DNA of 35,542 nucleotides from Bacteroidia bacterium (GTDB lineage Bacteria; Bacteroidota; Bacteroidia; M30B66): NCBI GenBank assembly GCA_018401705.1, contig JAGYKL010000031.1, positions 1 to 35,542 of the forward strand, read 5' to 3'. Shown piece by piece: positions 1 to 7,055 of this stretch (position 1 is its first letter; each line of letters starts with the position of its first letter). The notes under the pieces were generated by a model. It saw only the letters and a program-made list of their open reading frames with translations, ran no database searches and was not told where the DNA came from. The position numbers and the translations under genes were made by a program.

Positions 1-13
1 TGGCACTAAGCCT

Positions 14-32
14 GGTGCGCGAACCGTTGTGC
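14..32 (+). other. attC-like right arm (integron recombination-site fragment)
   Basis: The sequence GGTGCGCGAACC followed by GTTGTGC matches the right arm and R' core (GTTRnnn) of the other attC-like sites in this window, near 4791, 9490, 10789 and, inverted, 8634. Only the right half is clear here, because the left half would lie at or beyond the window edge. It would mark the 5' boundary of a cassette carrying the truncated hsdR. No matching R'' (complement of GTTGTGCAAC) is found downstream, consistent with that cassette having lost its 3' end. Confidence 0.55.
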
Positions 33-46
33 AACATGCTGAAAAA

Positions 47-131
47 GCCAACGCGCAAATAGGCACATTTGGTTTTTGCCGACACGCAAAGCCCAAACAA
101 AAAACCAAAAGAGCTTGAATTTTGCCAACGC
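47..131. repeat. Short dispersed repeat GCCRACRCRC upstream of hsdR
   Basis: Three near copies of GCCAACGC / GCCGACACGC start at 47, 78 and 124, separated by TTTGG and CCAAA stretches that can pair. They lie between the attC-like arm and the hsdR start. Their function is unknown. They may fold, or be the decayed left part of a recombination site. Confidence 0.35.
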
Positions 132-157
132 ACGACAAAAACATATAGAGACAAAAA

Positions 158-1435
158 ATGAAAAATGAAGCTCATGCAAGAATTAAAATAAACCAACTGC
201 TGACAGAAGCGGGATGGAGATTCTTTGACAATGAGGAAGGAAAAGCAAACATTCTGCTTGAAAATCATGTGAAGATTACACAACAAGAAATTGACGCATG
301 GGGCAACGACTATGAGAAAACAAAGAATGGTTCTTTAGACTTTTTACTCGTTGACAGTGACAATAAACCGATTTGTGTTCTTGAAGCAAAAAAAGAAAGC
401 CTTCATCCGCTTGTTGCAAAAGAACAAGCAAGAAAATACGCCAAAACAGTTGGTGCGAGATATGTAATTCTTTCCAATGGTATTGTTCATTATCTATGGG
501 ACACGACTAAAGGAAATCCAAAACCGATTTACAAATTTCCATCACCCGAAGAAATTGGAGCAATCAAAAACTGGAATCCTGACAGAGATTCCCTTGCTGA
601 TGAAGAAGCAACAGTTGATTATATTGTAAAGGTGCAAATGCCTGACTATGCCGAAAAACCTGAATGGAACGGAAGTATTGAAGCTAGCAAAGATTTTATT
701 TGGTCAAACGGACTAAGGTTTTTAAGACATTACCAACTCAAAGCAATTCAAGCGTTGCAAGGTGCTGTTGCAGAAGGGAAAGACAGATTTCTTTTTGAAA
801 TGGCGACTGGAACAGGAAAGACACTTACCTCTGCGGCTGTTATCAGACTGTTTTTGAGAACCCAAAACGCTAGACGAGTTTTGTTTTTGGTTGACCGTCT
901 CGAATTGGAAGACCAAGCATGGAAAGCATTTACCGAATATTTAAAACCTGATTACACGACTTTCATTTTCAAAGAACATAAAAGCGATTGGCGAAAATGC
1001 GATATTTTGGTTACGACCATCCAATCATTGATGCATAATGATAAATACCGTTATGATTTTTCACCCACAGACTTTGACCTGTTAATTTCAGATGAAGCCC
1101 ACCGTTCTATTTCTGGAAATGCAAGGGCAGTTTTTGAATATTTTCATGGGTACAAATTGGGATTAACTGCAACCCCAAAAGATTATTTAAAAGGCGTTGA
1201 CCCTGAAAAGGTAAAAGAAAATGACCCGAGAGAAATTGAACGGAGAATGTTGCGAGACACTTACTCAACCTTCGGTTGTGAGGGTGGCGACCCAACTTTC
1301 CGCTATTCTTTGATTGATGGTGTGAAAGATGGGTTTTTGATTAATCCAAAAGTTTTAGACGCCCGAACTGAAATTACAACTCAATTACTTTCTGATAAGG
1401 GTTATGCAGTTGCAATCGGGGGCTGTTTCAAATAA
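158..1435 (+). pseudogene. hsdR: Type I restriction endonuclease subunit R (HsdR), 3'-truncated
   Basis: HsdR is the ATP-dependent DNA translocase and nuclease of type I restriction systems. Its N-terminal PD-(D/E)xK nuclease domain is visible (D61, then E76-A-K78 in CVLEAKKE). The first helicase lobe follows, with Walker A GTGKT near 218-222, DEAH at 312-315 and a TATP motif near 337. The reading frame stops after 425 residues, whereas the family normally runs to about 750-1,000, so the second RecA lobe (motifs IV-VI) and the C-terminal HsdM-binding region are missing. The last genuine family sequence seems to be LLSDKGYAV; the final residues AIGGCFK read into unrelated DNA. No hsdM or hsdS is present in the window. 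The product could still bind ATP or DNA but cannot be a working translocase, so it is treated as a broken gene. Start ATG at 158. Confidence 0.85.
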
Positions 1436-1583
1436 CCAAATAGCCAAATAAATTAGTACCGCTAATCCCTGAGACAACGGACAGAAAAGCCACCCTGCTT
1501 ATAGTCGCTCTGACATACAAATCATACTTTAATTTACTGACAAATAACAACACAATTTGACAACAACCAAACCTAATACATTG

Positions 1584-1591
1584 TAACTTTG
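1584..1591 (+). promoter_or_regulatory. Bacteroidota -7 promoter box TAACTTTG
   Basis: TAACTTTG matches the Bacteroidota -7 consensus TAnnTTTG and ends 7 bases before the ATG at 1599. A TTTG at 1556-1559 could serve as the -33 element with a somewhat long 24-base gap. The promoter of the former AAA ATPase gene thus appears intact although the gene is destroyed. Confidence 0.5.
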
Positions 1592-1598
1592 CAGGAAG

Positions 1599-1697
1599 AT
1601 GGCAAAAGCAGACTACATCATATCATTAATCAAATCGCATTACAACAGTGATCCCGAAAGGTTCACTACTATTGCATTGCAGAGGAACAGACTTTAA
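1599..1697 (+). pseudogene. N-terminal remnant of an AAA-family ATPase
   Basis: A 32-codon frame begins MAKADYIISLIKSHYNSDPE and continues RFTTIALQ. From memory this resembles the conserved start of Bacteroidota AAA-family ATPases, proteins of roughly 330 residues that often lie next to a subtilisin-like protease. After TIALQ the family similarity stops abruptly and the frame closes within 4 codons, where IS30-like transposase sequence begins in another frame. The remaining 300 or so residues, including Walker A and B, are gone. The promoter box just upstream is retained. Family assignment rests on the N-terminal pattern only. Confidence 0.55.
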
Positions 1698-1821
1698 TAC
1701 TATATCTAAAGCAAGGTTAAAGGCAGTTCAGGATGAGTTAAACGAGCGTCCAAGAAAAGTATTAAATTGGCAAAGTCCAAAAGAAGTGTTTGAAGAAATT
1801 ATTTTAAATCAAATTAATTAA
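1684..1821 (+). pseudogene. C-terminal remnant of an IS30-family transposase
   Basis: The frame starting GTDFNTISKARLKAVQDELN and ending with ERPRKVLNWQSPKEVFEEI before a TAA is the typical C-terminal end of IS30-family transposases (the 'LNxRPRKxLxxxTPxEVF' region). Only about 45 codons remain; the DDE catalytic core and N-terminal HTH are absent. It overlaps the end of the AAA-ATPase remnant in a different frame, so the two genes were joined by a deletion. It cannot be active. Confidence 0.8.
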
Positions 1822-1883
1822 GAATTTTCCTGTGTGGCTGGTGATTGGAAACCACAGCGAACAAACAGGTTTTGAAGAATGAT

Positions 1884-1903
1884 GGGGAGCGAAAAATCTC
1901 CCC
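1884..1903 (+). terminator. Possible hairpin terminator after the IS30 remnant
   Basis: GGGGAG, an 8-base loop (CGAAAAAT), then CTCCCC gives a perfect 6-bp GC-rich stem. It is followed by TCATTTAAATT, which is T-poor for a strong intrinsic terminator. The rest of 1822-2097 shows no gene. Confidence 0.4.
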
Positions 1904-2097
1904 TCATTTAAATTAAAAATGAAAATCATTCTTTAAAATAAAAAAAGAGTTTCCAAAAAAATATATTTGCTTAATCGTTGCATTAGAAACTTGAAACCAC
2001 CTAGACAAGCAAACTGCTCAAAAATTTAAAACGCAAATCAAAACCTAATAGAATTATCAAAACTTGCAAGTTGTGCATCTTTTGATATTTTATTCAC

Positions 2098-2105
2098 TAT
2101 CTTTG
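2098..2105 (+). promoter_or_regulatory. Bacteroidota -7 promoter box TATCTTTG
   Basis: TATCTTTG fits TAnnTTTG and ends 4 bases before the ATG at 2110, implying an almost leaderless mRNA for the downstream ATPase. A TTG at 2071-2073 is a weak -33 candidate. Confidence 0.5.
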
Positions 2106-2109
2106 GCCT

Positions 2110-3348
2110 ATGTCGAACATCACATATCGCAAAGAATATATAGACAAGTTGTTGTCATATAAAGACAAAGACCTAATAAAGGTAGTTAGTGGTTTACGTA
2201 GATCTGGTAAATCAACACTATTGGAAATATATCGCGAACAGTTGATTAAGGCTGGTATTGGTAAACGCCAAATTCAGTTTTATAACTATGAATTGCCCGA
2301 AAATTACCTAAATAAAAACTGGGATGACATTTACTATGAGATAAAGAATAAGCTACAAACAACTAAACTTAATTATGTGTTTTTAGACGAGGTACAAAAT
2401 ATACCTCAATTTGAAAAATTAGTGGATGGGCTTTTCGCAACAAAAGATGTTGATGTATACATAACAGGTTCAAATGCATTTTTACTTTCTAGTGAATTAG
2501 CAACTTTATTGAGTGGTCGATACATAGAAATTTCTATCCTTCCCTTTTCTTTTAATGAATATCTAGTTGCACGAGGAATTGATTCAAGCAACAAGTATCT
2601 CAATTACGAAACCTTGTTTTTCGATTATGCAAACGAAACTTCATTACCTAAAGGTGTCGAATTACGTGAAGGTGGTTTTGATAAGATTTATGAATATTTA
2701 GAGGCCATTTACACAACCATCATTGAAAAAGACATTACACAACGTCATCAAATAAATGACAAGCGAGCATTTGGTAACATCGTAAAATTCATGGCTTCTA
2801 ATATTGGTAGTGCTCTCTCTCCTAGCAATATCTCAAAGACATTAAAACAAGATGGACAAAGTATACATCATGCAACTGTAGAAAAGTACTTAGAATACCT
2901 AATAGCTAGCTTCGTATTTTACAAAGTAAATCGCTTCGACTTAAAAGGCAAAATACAATTAGCAACACAAGAAAAATACTATATAGTTGATACTGGTTTG
3001 CTGAATGTTTTAGCAGGAAAAGAACGAACCACCGATAGAGGACATATTTTAGAAAATATTGTTTATTTAGAACTTATACGAAGAGGAAATAAAGTATGGA
3101 CTGGAACAAGCAGAAACAGTGAAGTAGACTTTGTTTGCAAAACAAAAACAGGCGACATTGAGTACTATCAAGTAGCTTGGCAGATGACAAGTGAAAGCAC
3201 AACCGAACGTGAGTTCAGTGCCTTAGAAAAAATTAAAGATAACTACCCGAAATATTTATTGACAACAGATTCTTTTACTCAAAGTCGAAGTGGCATTATA
3301 CATTTAAATGTTTTTAATTGGCTCTTAGAAAAACAACATGAAGAATGA
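2110..3348 (+). CDS. AAA_14/DUF4143 family ATPase
   Basis: A 412-residue P-loop ATPase of the AAA_14-DUF4143 type, a widespread accessory family of unknown precise function. Visible motifs are Walker A GLRRSGKST (28-36), Walker B YVFLDEV (89-95) and a sensor-like YITGSN (118-122) followed by SGRYIEISILPFSFNEYL, which is characteristic of the family. The C-terminal DUF4143 part contains GHILENIVYLEL and NSEVDFVC, reminiscent of a PD-(D/E)xK nuclease-like fold. Length is full for the family and no signal peptide or membrane segment is seen. It stands alone, 32 bases upstream of an attC-like left arm (3380), so it may itself be a cassette gene. Family assignment is firm; the role (often discussed for mobile or defence islands) is inference. 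Confidence 0.88.
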   Translation: MSNITYRKEYIDKLLSYKDKDLIKVVSGLRRSGKSTLLEIYREQLIKAGIGKRQIQFYNYELPENYLNKNWDDIYYEIKNKLQTTKLNYVFLDEVQNIPQFEKLVDGLFATKDVDVYITGSNAFLLSSELATLLSGRYIEISILPFSFNEYLVARGIDSSNKYLNYETLFFDYANETSLPKGVELREGGFDKIYEYLEAIYTTIIEKDITQRHQINDKRAFGNIVKFMASNIGSALSPSNISKTLKQDGQSIHHATVEKYLEYLIASFVFYKVNRFDLKGKIQLATQEKYYIVDTGLLNVLAGKERTTDRGHILENIVYLELIRRGNKVWTGTSRNSEVDFVCKTKTGDIEYYQVAWQMTSESTTEREFSALEKIKDNYPKYLLTTDSFTQSRSGIIHLNVFNWLLEKQHEE

Positions 3349-3379
3349 TCGCTAGAAACCGACCAAAAGGAAAGTCCAG

Positions 3380-3412
3380 CTGGTAACAGCGCACCGCAAA
3401 ACGTTATGTGGC
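3380..3412 (+). other. attC-like junction at the 5' boundary of the esterase cassette
   Basis: CTGGTAAC (3380-3387, R''-like) is followed by AGCGCACCGC (left-arm consensus), AAAAC and then GTTATGTGGC (3403-3412). The GTT is the predicted G^TT crossover. R'' CTGGTAAC does not match the adjoining GTTATGTG. It is an exact complement of GTTACCAG at 4809-4816, on the far side of the esterase segment. The simplest reading is that the esterase cassette inserted into a lone site whose two ends once faced each other. Confidence 0.6.
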
Positions 3413-4809
3413 ATTATAAAAAATACGGACAGATTCAAAACCCAACGATACATGATATATTTACTTTATGGCTAATCTAAAAAACGTAATTATTATAGTT
3501 ATTTCCATAGGACTTTGTTCATGTAATCATTTAAAAAATCGGGATATAACATTTAAAGATTTTATACAAAATATTCAAAATTATCCGGTTGAAGAAAGAA
3601 ACGTTTTAGTTCAAGAATATCTATCCAAGATTGACAAAACTCCAATAATTGAAGATAACGAGAAAATACATTTTGTTGCTTATTTAAAAGCTGATTCATT
3701 ATCAATACAAGGGGATTTACAAAATGGTTGGGCAACGCCTCATAAAATGTCAGTAATCAATTGCGGGGAATTGAACCTCTTTTACAAAACTTATGAAATT
3801 CCATCGGACAGCCAAATTGAATATCAATTTGTCCTGAATGGTGAAGCAGTTCTTGATAGCCTTAATAGAGATATTGAAGTGAATTTTGAATTCGGTGACA
3901 GGAATATTTTCAGGATGCCAAAATTTGCGAAATCTACTTATTTAGACTTACGTCAAGAAGTAAAAAAGGGAAGTATTTTGTCTAGAAATGTGAAAAGCAA
4001 GAATGAGTCATTTTTAGATAGGAAAATTTACATTTATCTTCCTCCTAATTATAACAAGGAAAGGAGTTATCCTGTTATGTTAGTTTATGATGGAGATGTA
4101 AAATTGTACACAACACCTTATAAAAATGTATTAGATAATCTCATTCATGATTCATTAATTGTCCCAATAATTACTGTATTTATTCCTGCAATGGAAAGAG
4201 ACAAGGAAGTTTGTGATGAAAACATTGACTTTACAAACTATCTTGTCAATGAAATAATCCCTTTTATAAAAGCAGACTATTCAACTTATAATAAACCTGA
4301 AAATTGGGGTATTATGGGTGCGTCTGGTGGCGGTATGATTTCCATAGCAACGGGATTATTATATCCTGAATACATTGCAAATATTGCTAGTCAATCGGGT
4401 ACTATTTATGAGAATTGGTGTAACGACAAAGTTCTATTTTCTACATATTTAATAAAGAAGCAGAAGACTCCACTTAGAAGTGTTTATATCAGCGTTGGAA
4501 CTTTTGATTTAGAATTTCCAGATGCAAATACAACTCTTTTACAAGAAGTCAGAATGTTTAACCAAAAATTTGACAGTTTAGATATTAAATATAAATATTA
4601 TGAATTTAATGATGGCCATAGAGATTCAAATTGGAATCAAGGACTAGCTGATATACTGATTCAATTTTTCGGAAAATAACGCCACATAACAGCGCACAGC
4701 CGCCAATTGGGGTTTTATCTTAGTTTGGAGCTTTGCGTTTCTTTCTTACTTTAGTGCAAGTTTGAGCTTCAGTCTCCGAAAATCCCAATCGTCGGCTGTT
4801 CGCGAAACG
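3404..4809 (+). mobile_element. Integron-type gene cassette carrying an esterase lipoprotein
   Basis: The cassette would run from the TT of GTTATGTGGC (3403-3412) to the G of GTTACCAG (4809). Its 3' attC starts with GCCACATAAC (4681-4690), the exact reverse complement of the first ten bases. This is the diagnostic relation for cassettes, because both sequences are adjacent in the free circular form. It contains one gene in the same orientation as its attC, with only about 60 bases of 5' leader and the stop codon 1 base before R''. This compact single-ORF layout is also typical of cassettes. No integrase gene is in the window. Confidence 0.7.
3468..4679 (+). CDS. Putative lipoprotein esterase, Esterase D/Fes-like (PF00756)
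   Basis: A 403-residue alpha/beta-hydrolase of the putative-esterase family (enterochelin esterase / esterase D type). The N-terminus MANLKNVIIIVISIGLCSCN is a signal peptide ending in a lipobox-like LCSC, so a membrane-anchored periplasmic or surface lipoprotein is likely. Residues of about 50-150 look like the beta-sandwich (E-set) domain that precedes the catalytic domain in Fes-like enzymes. The catalytic domain starts near KIYIYLPPNYN. Predicted triad: S286 in GASGG, D347 in GTFDLEF, H384 in DGHRDSNW. The substrate is unknown. It is the sole gene of an integron-type cassette; start ATG at 3468, stop 4677-4679, directly before the attC R'' sequence. The family call is secure; any siderophore role would be speculation because no siderophore genes are nearby. 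Confidence 0.82.
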   Translation: MANLKNVIIIVISIGLCSCNHLKNRDITFKDFIQNIQNYPVEERNVLVQEYLSKIDKTPIIEDNEKIHFVAYLKADSLSIQGDLQNGWATPHKMSVINCGELNLFYKTYEIPSDSQIEYQFVLNGEAVLDSLNRDIEVNFEFGDRNIFRMPKFAKSTYLDLRQEVKKGSILSRNVKSKNESFLDRKIYIYLPPNYNKERSYPVMLVYDGDVKLYTTPYKNVLDNLIHDSLIVPIITVFIPAMERDKEVCDENIDFTNYLVNEIIPFIKADYSTYNKPENWGIMGASGGGMISIATGLLYPEYIANIASQSGTIYENWCNDKVLFSTYLIKKQKTPLRSVYISVGTFDLEFPDANTTLLQEVRMFNQKFDSLDIKYKYYEFNDGHRDSNWNQGLADILIQFFGK

Positions 4810-4816
4810 TTACCAG
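4681..4816 (+). other. attC-like recombination site (long form)
   Basis: About 136 bases. The left arm is R'' GCCACATAAC, then AGCGCACAGCCGCCAATTGGG. The right arm is CCCAATCGTCGGCTGTTC, then GCGAAAC, then R' GTTACCAG. The arms are imperfectly complementary (ACAGCCG/CGGCTGT, TTGGGGTTTT/AAAATCCCAA), with unpaired bases on one side as in folded attC. The centre (4720-4775) contains a further weak pair GGAG/CTCC and is otherwise unstructured to the eye. Its size is like that of Vibrio VCR-type sites. Confidence 0.68.
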
Positions 4817-4860
4817 TAATCCTCCATATACGGTCCGAATTGACTTCTGTGGCTAACGTT

Positions 4861-5064
4861 GTTGTCGTATTTATTCAATTATTATATTCGCTAAGCTCTT
4901 TGTAAGGCCGATTTTAGAACTGTTGCATAATAGCACGGGCGCAATCCTGGTTGAGATGTTTGCGATGACTTCCTTGGCGGTCTACCTTGGCGTAGAACCC
5001 CGTTCAGAATATTTACTCTGCCAAAAGCACATCTTCTTAGAGCACTTTATTTAATTGAATAATT
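4861..5064 (+). ncRNA. Candidate IS110 bridge RNA region
   Basis: IS110 elements express a structured bridge RNA from the long non-coding end next to the recombinase gene; its loops pair with target and donor DNA. This leader has no ORF and holds several hairpin-capable segments: CGCAA/TTGCG (4940-4944 with 4960-4964, 15-base loop) and CTAC/GTAG (4982-4985 with 4992-4995, loop CTTGGC), plus a direct repeat of CCTTGGCG (4972-4979 and 4986-4992). The location and structure are suggestive only. Transcript ends and guide loops were not derived. Confidence 0.45.
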
Positions 5065-6423
5065 ATGGAACAAAAAGAGATTTCAATGGAAATTATTAAT
5101 CCTTTAGCTGCGGGGATTGATGTTGGAAGCCGCTCTCATTGGGTTGCTGTTGGTCAGCGAGAACAAGATGTTCAGGAATTTGGTGTGTTCAATCAAGATC
5201 TTTTTGAAATGGCGGATTGGTTATCCGAGCATCAAATTAAAACCATTGCCATGGAAAGTACTGGTACTTATTGGCAAAATTTATATGCTGTTTTAATCGC
5301 CAAGGGCTTTCATGTGATTTTGTGCAATGGCAAGTTTACCAAAAACATTAAGGGTAAAAAAACAGACGTAAAAGACTGTCAATGGATACAAAAGCTGCAT
5401 AGCTTAGGATTGCTTTCTACCAGTTTTTTACCTGATCAAAAAACAGAACAACTTAGAACTTATTGTCGGCACAGATCAAATCTGCTTCATACGGCAGCCT
5501 CTACGGCCAAAAAAATGCAGAAATACCTCAGACTACTAAACCTGCGATTAGATGTTGTTGTAAATGACATATGCGGCCTTACCGGCTTGAATATCATTAG
5601 AGAAATATGTCAAGGAGAATCGAATCCCGAGAAACTTGCCTCTCTAAGACATGGAAACTGTCGAAAATCAGAGCAAGAAATAGCTAAAGCTTTGCAATCA
5701 AATGGAAGAAAGGATTATTTATTTGCACTTCAACAAGAATTAGAAACCTATGATCATTTGCAGCTGAAAATTGAACAATGTGATGTTAAAATAGAAGCTA
5801 TGCTAAATGAAATCATCGACAATGACGACAACAAAAAACAACATACGATAGACAGCAAAACGCATAAAAGAGTTAATAAAAACACACCAAAGAATATTGA
5901 CCTTAACCTAAAATCATATCAAATGTTCGAAGGTGTTGATTTGCTTGCTATAGAAGGAATGAGTTTTTCAACTGTACTTTCTGTAATGAGTGAAGTTGGA
6001 ATGGATGGACTAAAAAAGTTCCCAAGTGCTAAGCATTTTGCTTCCTGGTTAAGAATCGCTCCAAACAACAAAGTAAGTGGAGGAAAAATCCTTTCAAGTA
6101 AAGTTCCCAGAGGCAGTAATAGATTAAAGATAGCTCTAAGAAATGCCGCCAATGCAATCGGAAATCTAAAAGACTCTACCCCTCTTCGAGACTTCTTTCA
6201 TCGGATAAATTTTAGAAAAGGAAGAGTATCAGCAATAAGCGCAACTGCTAGAAAACTAGCTGTTATAATATGGAATATGGTCGTCAAAAACGTCCCTTAC
6301 ATTAATCCAGCTGGATACCTTTTTCTAGATCAAAAAAGAAAGCTTGCTGTTGCAAAAAGAATAAACAACCAAATGACTAAATTTGGACTGACGGCTAATG
6401 ATATCAATCTTCAAATCAACTGA
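5065..6423 (+). CDS. IS110-family transposase (DEDD recombinase)
   Basis: A 452-residue transposase. The N-terminal RuvC-like DEDD domain shows D19 in AAGIDVGSRSHWVAVG, E64 in IAMESTGTYW, and D101 and D104 in KTDVKDCQWI. A predicted coiled-coil linker follows (about 220-260). The C-terminal Transposase_20 domain has GMSFSTVLSVMSEVG (298-312), SWLRIAPNNKVSGGK (327-341; S338 the likely catalytic serine) and a basic RGSNRLK segment. The protein is full length with no frameshift, so the element could be active. The start ATG is 5065; a second in-frame ATG at residue 8 is possible. It lies directly downstream of an attC-like site, and one IS110 subgroup (IS1111-attC) is known to target attC sites. 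This protein, with its long left end, looks more like the IS110 group. Confidence 0.93.
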   Translation: MEQKEISMEIINPLAAGIDVGSRSHWVAVGQREQDVQEFGVFNQDLFEMADWLSEHQIKTIAMESTGTYWQNLYAVLIAKGFHVILCNGKFTKNIKGKKTDVKDCQWIQKLHSLGLLSTSFLPDQKTEQLRTYCRHRSNLLHTAASTAKKMQKYLRLLNLRLDVVVNDICGLTGLNIIREICQGESNPEKLASLRHGNCRKSEQEIAKALQSNGRKDYLFALQQELETYDHLQLKIEQCDVKIEAMLNEIIDNDDNKKQHTIDSKTHKRVNKNTPKNIDLNLKSYQMFEGVDLLAIEGMSFSTVLSVMSEVGMDGLKKFPSAKHFASWLRIAPNNKVSGGKILSSKVPRGSNRLKIALRNAANAIGNLKDSTPLRDFFHRINFRKGRVSAISATARKLAVIIWNMVVKNVPYINPAGYLFLDQKRKLAVAKRINNQMTKFGLTANDINLQIN

Positions 6424-6510
6424 TAATGAAACCGATAGAAAAACGTTAGTCAGAAGCCTTTAACAGCAGCATTTTTAGATATGTACAAACATACCTTGGT
6501 AAATATATTA

Positions 6511-6604
6511 TACCCGTTCGGGATTATATTCCCTTAGTTAAACAAAATTATACCCTAACGGGTCCATTTGGTAAACATTAGGTATATTTGTACCCGAAAG
6601 GGTA
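6511..6604. promoter_or_regulatory. Three palindromic operators TACCC-N4-GGGTA spaced exactly 40 bp
   Basis: Operators start at 6511 (TACCC GTTC GGGAT), 6551 (TACCC TAAC GGGTC) and 6591 (TACCC GAAA GGGTA, perfect). The start-to-start distance is 40 bases both times. The third begins on the base after the -7 box TATATTTG (6583-6590) and covers the expected transcription start. Binding there would block initiation. The symmetric form suits the dimeric HTH repressor encoded immediately downstream (HipB-like), which suggests autoregulation. E. coli HipB also uses TATCC-N8-GGATA-type palindromes. Confidence 0.72.
6583..6590 (+). promoter_or_regulatory. Bacteroidota -7 promoter box TATATTTG for the hip operon
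   Basis: TATATTTG fits TAnnTTTG and ends 22 bases before the ATG at 6613. It shows that the longer reading frame starting at 6568 would begin upstream of the promoter, so 6613 is the correct start. No well-placed TTTG -33 element was found, which is in line with a weak or repressor-dominated promoter. Confidence 0.6.
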
Positions 6605-6612
6605 TAAGATTT

Positions 6613-7044
6613 ATGAGCAACTTATCTGCATTTATAAAGTATCAACGTAAAAAGTTCGGATTTACACAAGAAGAACTTGCTGCGAAATCTGGTGTTGGAA
6701 TTCGTTTTATTCGTGAAATGGAACAAGGCAAAGAAACATTGCAATTGGACAAGGTAGAGCAGGTACTAAATTTATTTGGATTTCAATTAACACCTAGTAA
6801 ACAACAAAACAACGCCTATGATATTTTTTGGAATTACTTCAATAAAGCAGTAAGAATTACGCTGAACAATAAAGCAATAAAATTTGGTATTATCATTAAG
6901 GAAATCATCGATAAAACTGAGAATAAAATTATTGCTTGGCAATTTGTTTCCAACAATAATGCTATCAAATATCAGCAAACGCTTGATGATTCTTTAACCG
7001 AAATTATTCCACATAACGACATTCTAGAAATTGGAAACCAATAA
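6613..7044 (+). CDS. hipB: HipB-like HTH antitoxin/repressor
   Basis: A 143-residue protein. Residues of about 5-60 form a Cro/C1-type helix-turn-helix (FTQEELAAKSGVGIRFIREMEQGK) followed by a HipB-like LDKVEQVLNLFGFQL strand segment. Residues 65-143 form a C-terminal extension (starting NNAYDIFWNYF) not seen in short E. coli HipB; its function is unknown. The start ATG at 6613 was chosen over an upstream in-frame codon because the -7 box and the last operator lie between them. It is the first gene of a three-gene operon with hipS and hipT and the likely binder of the three upstream operators. In HipBST systems HipB is the DNA-binding member and HipS can be the actual antitoxin. Confidence 0.85.
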   Translation: MSNLSAFIKYQRKKFGFTQEELAAKSGVGIRFIREMEQGKETLQLDKVEQVLNLFGFQLTPSKQQNNAYDIFWNYFNKAVRITLNNKAIKFGIIIKEIIDKTENKIIAWQFVSNNNAIKYQQTLDDSLTEIIPHNDILEIGNQ

Positions 7045-7055
7045 AATGAATACAT

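Larger units (their letters stand above)
4855..6447 (+). mobile_element. IS110-family insertion sequence
   Basis: The proposed boundaries are the two AACGTT copies at 4855-4860 and 6442-6447. Outside them, GACTTCTGTGGCT on the left and AGTCAGAAGCC on the right are inverted relatives (CTTCTG...CTAAC versus GTTAG...CAGAAG). Joining the flanks gives an imperfect palindrome of about 30 bases as the empty target. IS110-family elements have no terminal inverted repeats and no classical target duplications, and they recombine at a short shared core, which fits. The left non-coding end is long (about 205 bases) and the right end short (about 20 bases), as in the IS110 rather than the IS1111 group. 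Exact ends need comparison with other copies. Confidence 0.65.

Noticed and set aside
6568-6612. Upstream extension of hipB (15 extra codons from 6568)
   Set aside because: The -7 promoter box (6583-6590) and the third operator (6591-6604) lie inside it, so it would precede the transcription start. The HTH family begins at 6613.
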